A DNA stretch of 64,000 nt, from contig JAMKCH010072370.1 of NCBI GenBank assembly GCA_023653785.1, forward strand, positions 1 through 64,000, written 5' to 3'. The DNA comes from Ophioderma brevispina. Lineage: Eukaryota > Echinodermata > Ophiuroidea > Amphilepidida > Ophiodermatidae. Positions 57,130 through 64,000 of the stretch are shown piece by piece. The translations under genes and the position numbers were made by a program. Numbering within the stretch: position 1 is the first letter of the stretch; every line of letters starts with the position of its first letter. The notes beneath the pieces were generated by a model that was given only the letters and a program-made list of their open reading frames with translations, ran no database searches and had not been told where the DNA came from.

Positions 57130-57215
57130 GAAATTAATGGACCACGATTGTTGTTCGTTTGTTTTTGTTTGTTCGTTTGTTTGTTTTTCTTTGTTCGTTG
57201 TTGTTGTTGTTTTTC
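57130..57215. repeat. GTTT microsatellite
   Basis: Imperfect (GTTT/GTTC)n and (GTT)n in the intron after 57013. A T-rich tract and TTGCCAG (57218-57224) follow, which could serve as an acceptor for a 31-nt exon (57225-57255, FMSLQLNFSL), but this is weak. Confidence 0.6.
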
Positions 57216-58209
57216 AATTGCCAGTTCATGAGCCTCCAGCTTAATTTTTCTTTAAGTGAGAGCGCAAGAATATCACTTGATAAAATAGATATGACAAGTA
57301 AAACGTCGGTTTCATCATCATAAAAATGTTTTTACGGTGCTGCCCTGCTCGCATATGATGAAAAATATGACAGAATAATCAAAGCGTGACAAATTCTTAA
57401 AGCAATGAGGCCAAAGCGAAAAGATGCTCGGTTAAGGACCAATGGGTGGCCCGCACCCCTGGGAAAGCTTACATATTTCCGAAATAATTTTGTAAAAAAG
57501 TATAGAAATCCAATTCTACGTGTGTTCTCACGTTCTAGTATGTGCACGTCTCTAAAAAATGAAATAAATGATTCAATGAATTTTTACCCTGAATAACAGT
57601 GCCAACTGATGTAACTGAATACATTCATGGATCATGACTCAGCAAATAATTGGGCTATGATAAAGTAAATTCGATCGGGATGCAGAGGAACAAACAAATC
57701 CAGATTCTTTTTTCATATGGATCTCCAGAGCCATTGTTAATAATTCATGCCGCTCTGCAAATATTGTTCAAATGACTCACACCACGCAAGCTACGCTTCG
57801 CGCCATGTGTCTCGAAATTCTAAAATTTCAGGCAGAACGACAACGCTTACGGACCCAGAAATTCACCCCTGTTGTCGTCAATTTCTGTTAGTGGAGCCCT
57901 CACTTTTTTGTTGCGTTGCCATGATGAACGGTACTTTCGCGTAGTTTCAAGCACTTGTTCGGTTTTCAAAATTTCAACAATTAAACCCGCCTGATACGCT
58001 TGACGTCTTGTATTGAGGATGGCTGTCATCTGCAGATATTTTACAATGAATTTGAGTCGTTTTTTCTTCGTCTTCTTTCTTATTTTTCCGACCTTTGAAA
58101 AATACTAGTGCTAAATGCGTGAGCCGACTTGGCCAGAAGGACATAAGGACCGTTCAGTTGACGAAGAATTCATACTGCATTGTAACACATATTGTAGTCA
58201 GTTCGTCAC

Positions 58210-58541
58210 CAGTGGCGGCGCCCAGACACTCTTTTCGGGGGGGAGGCGGGGGGGGGCGGCAGCAAACGGGGGGGGGGGGCAAGTGAAATTCATGATGGCT
58301 GGCCAAAAAAGTGAAATTCTGGCGAGGGAAAAAGTATCAAATATTGGCGATTTTTAACCACGTCTGGCCCAAAAATCGCTGTGATTTTTCCCAAAAATGT
58401 GGGTGATTTTTGGCCCAAATCAGACGGAAACTTTGCCCAAATCCATATTTTTCTTTCAGCCAGGGGGGAAAACTAGGGGGAGAAAGAAAAAAAATTGGCG
58501 GGGAAGGAAATTGCCCCCCCCCCCCCGTGGCGCCGCCACTG
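58210..58541. mobile_element. hAT-like MITE with CAGTGGCGGCGCC ends
   Basis: CAGTGGCGGCGCCCA at 58210 and GTGGCGCCGCCACTG ending at 58541 are inverted repeats. The 8 bp outside (TTCGTCAC left, GTTGTCAC right) match at six positions, consistent with an 8-bp hAT target duplication. G and C homopolymers lie just inside each end. 332 bp, no transposase. The open frames in it are homopolymer artefacts. Confidence 0.75.
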
Positions 58542-59004
58542 GTTGTCACCTAGTGCCAGTATGGTGGACTATGCCACAGCTTACTCCCATGTCACCACGG
58601 TAGCTACTGCCCACAGTAACATGGGCCAGGTACCCAAGAGCCAATTGCGATGCTCAGTACTACTACATGATATATTGACTAGGACTTCCGCGAAGTACAC
58701 CAGTTATTAGTGCAAAGGGTGTCTGGTCGTGTATGTGACCCTTGAAGATTATACGAAATTTGTATGGGTTGAAATTATAATCACATCCTAGCTCCTTTTA
58801 AAGGTCTCGAATGTTGTCCATTGCTTGAAATAAGGGGCCATAATTACAATGTGGTGCTAAGCTTCTTAAAAGTTTCTTTCGGATGTAATATAAAAACAAA
58901 TTATTTCTAAAACGCCCAAGTTATAGATATCGTTACTTTTGTATTGCATCAGAGGCGATTTGACGATAATCAACAGTTTCCACTTCAGGGGTGAATTTAT
59001 AACG

Positions 59005-59070
59005 CCGGACGGCGGAATAGAATAATAATAATAATAAGAATAATAATAATAATGACAATAATAACCAATA
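59005..59070. repeat. AAT microsatellite
   Basis: (AAT)n interrupted by AAG and GAC variants. Confidence 0.85.
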
Positions 59071-59677
59071 GTAATAACTCGAGTGAAGATAAATGACCTG
59101 TAATTGATAGTTTGTAAGTCATGCCTTAACCAATGAAATTATTGAGTTACAGAAGGGAATACGAGTTATCTTAATATTGAGGCCATAGTCAATGAGCTCC
59201 TGAACGAGAAATAGAGTTGAATTAACAGTTGGAAAGGCACGTTTTGCCATTTGCTAAACTATTTTCCCCTTATTAATTCGTAAAAAAACACATATGGATT
59301 TACAAGTTTTGGTTCGTTTGACCGTTTTAATTAATACTTTATACTAGTTTATCTGCTTGAACAAAGTAGCTTTAAACTTATGCTGTTATGCTGTAACAAA
59401 CGCAGTTGGCCCAGTCTATCCAAAGCGACACAATACTTACTCATAGGCGTAAAGGGGATGGGGGATGGTGTATATATCACCCCAATATTTTGTTTAGAGG
59501 GGATGGTCAAAACGATCATCCCCCAACGTTGACGCCTATTCATGTGTTTTTGACCAAAATAACCTCATATTTTACCGTAATAGTTTAAAAATGGTAAATT
59601 CTACGCGCGCATTTTGTTCTAATTAAAATTACATTTAACGAGTTCAGGTTGTAAATGGCAAAAAAAAACCCCAAAAC

Positions 59678-59820
<143 letters not shown>

Positions 59821-60269
59821 ACGCCACTGTACTTACATGTGCCTAAACTGTTCTAAGCACGTCATGGAGCACAAAATCCTCTTGATCTTACTCAATGATA
59901 CGATAGGCCTATGTATTCAGCAGTGTGTATTCAGAGCCTGGATACCCAGTGTGTACGATCATGTAGTTATTATGGAACGATAGGTAAGTCGCGGTAGGTC
60001 TATACACTCCAAGTACACATGATCTATCCAAATAAGGACAATGCCGATAAAATAAACATGATCCGGCCAAATGGATAAAACATTTACAAGTTGTAACTTT
60101 CAGCATTTAGTTTGTGTGAATCTTTTTACGACTAACATGCCTAAAATTACCTGATTTGCATCACTTTGGAGAGCCCAAACAACCGTGGCTGTACAGCGCA
60201 GACTGCTTGTGCAATGTGCTTGCCATGTGACCGCAACGGCGGGAACACGAAAGTTTGTGAAACAATTTG

Positions 60270-60467
60270 TACACAGAGAAAAAAAATGTAAAAAATACAC
60301 AAGCTGTGTAAAAAATAGAACTCCATAATAATTAAGTAAAAGTTTTACCTAATTTAAGTAAAATTTTACCTAAATTAAGTAAATTTTAACCTTAATTAAG
60401 TAAAACTTTACATAATTATTATATAGTTCTATTTTTACATAATTTATTTGTTCTTTCTCTCTGTATA
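60270..60467. mobile_element. Foldback MITE with ACACAGAGAAA ends and AAGTAAAA core
   Basis: ACACAGAGAAAAAAAATGTA and TAGAACTCCATAATAATTAA on the left pair with the complements of TATACAGAGAGAAAGAAC and TAGAACTATATAATAATTA on the right. The centre is an array of TTAAGTAAAATTTTACCTAA. 198 bp, almost entirely self-complementary, AT-rich. Confidence 0.75.
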
Positions 60468-61729
60468 GAAACAGATTGGTTGGGTAGGCTTAATTGAAAG
60501 TTGTACAAACATATAATTACTACTAATTTCGACAGCTTTGTAACACTTGCAGATACCCGTTAGTAGGAACTGCTAAACTTTGTTATATTCGTTATTTAGG
60601 AGGCTTACGTGGGTAATTGCTTTCACAAAAAGAGGTAGGTGAGTTTAAAAAAAAAAAACTTTAAAAACTGGTAGCAGATGCTCAACTGATTTGTTGTACT
60701 AATTATATTTAGTTAAGTATGTCGAAAATCGACTTTGTTTTCAGAGCAGGTAATATCTATGCGAAAGGGTAGTTCGAATGGTCATTTGATATAAGTACTA
60801 TTTAAAATAAAATGTTTAACAGAATGTTTGTTGCAGTTGTTAAAGAATAGGCAGTAAATGCCGTGTTCTATGCTATTTAACAAGAAACCTAACACCTACT
60901 GTGATTGAAGTCTAGTTATACGCGAGACATTTGCTCGTAAAACAGATTTTAGCTTTGAGAATAAAAACGGATAAACAATGGTAATGTGGTAAAAAATGCG
61001 AGCGAGGCAAGATTTCTAGATTTTAATAATAAATATCCAAAGAGATGATTATGAAGACAAAAAACACTGAAATCGGAAATGAGTTATATGCGCAGAAGTC
61101 TTTTCAAAGGAACAGAATGCATTCTATATTAAAGAGGGGGTATTGGGTTGATTATTTAGAAATGTGTTCTTAGTGATTGTTGTGAGAAAATGAAAATGAG
61201 TTAAATAGCAAAGCCCTTGACTCGTTTACAGGGAGCATAGCCTTTAGTAAGAATTACAGATGTGATACAAGTGTTAAGCAACGTACGAGAATGCGTTGCT
61301 ATACTTTCACGATCTTATAAGATTTTAAAGCCACAACCAGTATTTTTTCCAAATTCAAATTTACCATTTTGTCTCGAGTTTTTTGCTAGTTTTTGGTCAT
61401 ATCAACACCTTATTACTTTGTGAAAAACAAGAACATGTCATTTCCTACTAATTTTAGACCTACAAAACGATGGATACCGATTTTATTAGTAAACAATGAA
61501 TAAAAACCGTCCTTTCTTGACAAATACGGAGTTGCAGGGGTCTTTACTTCAATAATTTCCAATGCAACAGTGCAAAATGGACTTTGATGGCAAATAGGGC
61601 CCGCGATTTGTTTATACAGTATTTTGAAGAAATCGCTGATAGTGGCTCAATAGGATAAAAGAAACAACCAGGTTTTATTTGTGTTATTGACGTATCGGAC
61701 GTCAGACGTATCAAGTTTATTTCCAAGCA

Positions 61730-62330
61730 CATATCAAAATTTACAAATAAAGACAGTGACAAGGAGGAGGCAGTCGAAAGGCCAATGAGGCCCGATAGAG
61801 ACTACCCCCTAAGCAAAATTAAGTTACCAACAAAAACATATTAAAATGGACGCAGACTGACAAACGTGACATCACAACACAAGTGACATGCCCCAAATTA
61901 CTCGTTTTCATAACGTGAAAGTAGGTATTTTTTCAGTGTAATCCGTAAATGTTTGACAGATAGTGCTTCTTTTATGTATGTTTCCACAAAGCTGGACCAG
62001 TAGTTCTCACCGACCTCTGAGAGAATGTTTTCTTTGCTTTTGATATACAATAATTGTGGGCATTTCTTGTATTGTAATCATGCACTTCAGTATGTTTTAC
62101 AAAATATTTGTCATAAATTCCCGGTAGCTGTTTATGAAAATGTTTAAACATAAATACACCCAAATTAAGTTTAAAGGTATCAAACACATTTAATACATTA
62201 TAGGAAAGGAACAGTGGGCTGGAATGGCATCGGTAGTGACTGTTTGAAATAGTTCTCAGTGCCACTTTTGAAGTTTAAAGATCTCATATAAATGTATAGA
62301 AGGGGCGTTTCCCCATATCAATATACCGTA
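61730..62330 (-). pseudogene. CR1-like LINE C-terminus and 3' end, copy 2
   Basis: On the minus strand, 62265-61972 reads ALRTISNSHYRCHSSPLFLS, then NVFDTFKLNLGVFMFKHFHK, then QLPGIYDKYF, EVHDYNTRNAHNYCISKAKK and TTGPALWK. This is the helical region that ends the reverse transcriptase ORF of CR1/L2/Jockey-type LINEs (the ...F-x-x-N-x-x-x-H-x-Y-N-T-R...G-P-x-x-W pattern). The sequence left of it, including ACTACCCCCTAA, is the 3' end, shared with 2930-3600. Confidence 0.7.
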
Positions 62331-62896
62331 ATTGAAGTGGGTCCAACTATGGTAATCTGGGAGATGGGTTGGTTGATTGATAGATATCGTGGAACACGGA
62401 ATTGTGATTTTGTTACACTATTTACTCAGATTTTGTTATTTGTAATATTACAATGTTTATTCAGATCTTTTTGCACTGTTTGTCATCGTTTTTAACATAT
62501 ATATAATCAATTCAAGTGTGGCTTACAGCTAGTGAAAATTCGTAAAAAGTGCCTTAGATTACATATATATATACAAATAATGAAAGTTTATGAGTACAAT
62601 TGTAAAAATATGTTTATGAGTTGAAAGATGAAATGTTCCATTGAACTAGGTATAAGCTAAGTTGAATGGAACAGTTCATCTTTCAACAAATGGAAATATT
62701 CTTTCCATTGCACAAATGAAAAATAAAATCATTATTTGTTTTATATAACATTTACGTATATCCTTGCCATTTATCTCAGACTTAACCTTGAGTTCGACTA
62801 GTCGGCCAAGAACCAGGCCTATGCCTAGCCCTGGCCAGCCCAGGTCAAAATGTTGACTTACATTTACCTTTTCCTATGAATTGCTATATCCACCGC

Positions 62897-63025
62897 TTTA
62901 ACACTTAAGTGCCTAAGGGAGGGGGGTCCATGGTACCCAGGTTTGTTTTTTTTTTCGACAAATGGCACTCGAGAAAATGATTTTGCAATATTTTAATTGT
63001 CTAACTTATCGTTAAGTGTTAAACG
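62897..63025. mobile_element. Repeat family X ends only (short MITE, copy E)
   Basis: TTTAACACTTAAGTGCC at the left and TTAAGTGTTAAA at the right are inverted. The G-rich GGGAGGGGGGTCCATGG and TAATTGTCTAACTT blocks match the two ends of the full-length family. 129 bp, an internally deleted derivative. Confidence 0.65.
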
Positions 63026-63317
63026 TGATCCGGACAAACCTCCATGGCCGGGAATTCCAAGTAAAAGAACATGCTGTAAATATATCATTGATCCGTTATA
63101 GTTCATCCAGTACAGTGATCAAGTCAATGGCACATTTAACATGTTTAAGAGTGTACTTTTTATCACGGTAGGACACCGGTTATGTTCGGACTTCCTATTC
63201 TTACAGGCTACGGATTGATGATTATATTAAATCTTCATGAATTACAATTTTTGTATACCAAATGCGAAAAACCAGTTTAAGAAAATATCGGCTATTCAGT
63301 TTTGGCCTTTTTTCCAG

Positions 63318-63378
63318 GATGGACGATTCGTCTTTGAGCCACGGACAAATGATTGTTTCCACGTCAGGCATGAACATA
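63318..63378 (+). CDS. Candidate further exon of the Calx-beta gene
   Basis: A T-rich acceptor (GGCCTTTTTTCCAG) and a donor CATA|GTATGT frame 61 nt. The exon starts in phase 0, which is compatible with the end of 56939-57013, and ends in phase 1. It would encode DGRFVFEPRTNDCFHVRHEH. The composition looks coding and the surrounding DNA is not an obvious repeat. There is no independent evidence that it belongs to this gene, and no domain is recognised. Confidence 0.3.
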
Positions 63379-63493
63379 GTATGTCACGTCAGATTCGAGT
63401 TTCGGAACGTACTCCTGGTGGGAGGAATGACGACAAATTAAACTAGAAACGTATTAGTCACTACCACTCTGCTACGCCCAGGAAAGTGTAACC

Positions 63494-63619
63494 CTTACAC
63501 TGTTCAAAATATCAGTAAAATAACGTCCTTTGAGTCCTTTTTACAGTTATTTGCTGTTTTGAGTATCGGGCTGACAGTCAAAAAAAGGACGTTTTTTAAA
63601 AAATTTTTAACGGTGTAAG
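63494..63619. mobile_element. 126-bp MITE with CTTACAC(T/C)GTT ends
   Basis: CTTACACTGTTCAAAATAT and ATAACGTCCTTT on the left pair with the complement of CTTACACCGTTAAAAATTT and AACGTCCTTTTT on the right. A nearly complete hairpin with a short centre (CAGTTATTTGCTGTTTTGAG). Non-coding. Confidence 0.75.
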
Positions 63620-63639
63620 CTTTAGCTTTTTGGAGCCTT

Positions 63640-64000
63640 TCGGATTAAGTGAGGCAAACTTCGGAATGGTTTCCCACAAGGTTCTGTAATGGCACCCAGT
63701 CCTTCAACATCACCTCTTCAGATATTCCAAAGGGAGATTGTTCGCAGTCCTGCGCACGCAGACGACACGCACTGGAATAGCTGCTGGTTCTTCGGCCTTA
63801 TCAACAGTGTTTGGGGCAGAAAGACCTAATCACTGTAGCCAATTCTCCACCTATGGCACATGAAACTCACAGAACCAAGACGGTCAGCTCTGTTTTCCAC
63901 ACTTGCAAATCGATGGCGCAGAAAGAGAACTTAACATCAGTCTAATGGAGAAACACTTATCACATGACCACAACACACGAAGTACCTTGTCGTCACAATG
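63640..64000 (+). pseudogene. LINE reverse transcriptase fragment, continues past the window
   Basis: In shifting frames, NGFPQGSVMAPSPSTSPLQI (the N-G-x-P-Q-G-S motif) and AHADDTHWN (a Y/F-A-D-D equivalent with His for Tyr) are visible at about 63667-63775. Later pieces (LANRWRRKR, SLMEKHLS) fit the region after the catalytic pair. The same family type as the LINE at 4300-5958 but on the plus strand and more decayed. The fragment is cut by the window edge. Confidence 0.6.

Overview
This is a eukaryotic, intron-dominated and heavily transposon-invaded window with no bacterial gene organisation. The host is most likely a deuterostome marine invertebrate, perhaps an echinoderm or hemichordate. 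This is inferred from multi-domain Calx-beta exons with phase-1 introns, from a Ty3/gypsy element with integrase upstream of reverse transcriptase (the Gmr1-type order known from deuterostomes), and from abundant piggyBac, LINE and MITE debris. The species cannot be fixed from the sequence.

The only host gene I can support lies on the + strand and seems to span the whole window. It encodes a Calx-beta repeat protein, with each domain split over a short first-half exon (about 105-114 nt) and a longer second-half exon (about 225-264 nt), all joined in phase 1. Five domains can be traced: 291-395/583-807; 1169-1273/1431-1663 (second half broken); 1784-1913 (broken)/6813-7037; 12643-12756/35229-35456; 35594-35700 (broken)/45213-45476. 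They are followed by a transmembrane exon (54858-54997), a cytoplasmic exon (56939-57013) and a possible further exon (63318-63378). The start and end of the gene lie outside what I can see. Three of ten half-exons carry stops or frameshifts. That means either a decaying gene or an error-prone assembly; neighbouring repeat copies also differ by many small indels.

The introns hold the rest. 0.8-7 kb: microsatellite, a repeat family called X here (copy A), a LINE 3' end, a TTACACA satellite split by a MITE and by a minus-strand LINE with reverse transcriptase motifs. 10.7-12.6 kb: a duplicated repeat built of TTGAGTAAA/TTTACTCAA motifs. 13.2-13.7 kb: a foldback element. 13.7-22.65 kb: a GC-rich composite with a frameshifted piggyBac-like transposase (+) at its centre, flanked by inverted arms of several kb made of roughly 206-bp subrepeats, with a tRNA-like module on each side. 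24.3-27.2 kb: a second, better kept piggyBac transposase (-) with all three catalytic aspartates visible. 27.4-31 kb: more arm repeats, interrupted by a 1.74-kb foldback element (28.94-30.68 kb). 31.4-33.4 kb: a 44-bp minisatellite and a hairpin-bearing tandem repeat. 37.2-42.7 kb: a decayed Gmr1-type LTR retrotransposon. 44.3-63.6 kb: several MITEs and foldback repeats, an iterated TACGACTTTGTTGCAC element, more family X copies, an RTE-like LINE 3' end and CR1-like LINE remnants. A LINE reverse transcriptase fragment runs off the right edge.

The most unusual structure is the 13.7-22.65 kb composite: a piggyBac transposase inside very long subrepeat-built inverted arms with pol III-like modules, with related arm repeats beside the second transposase.
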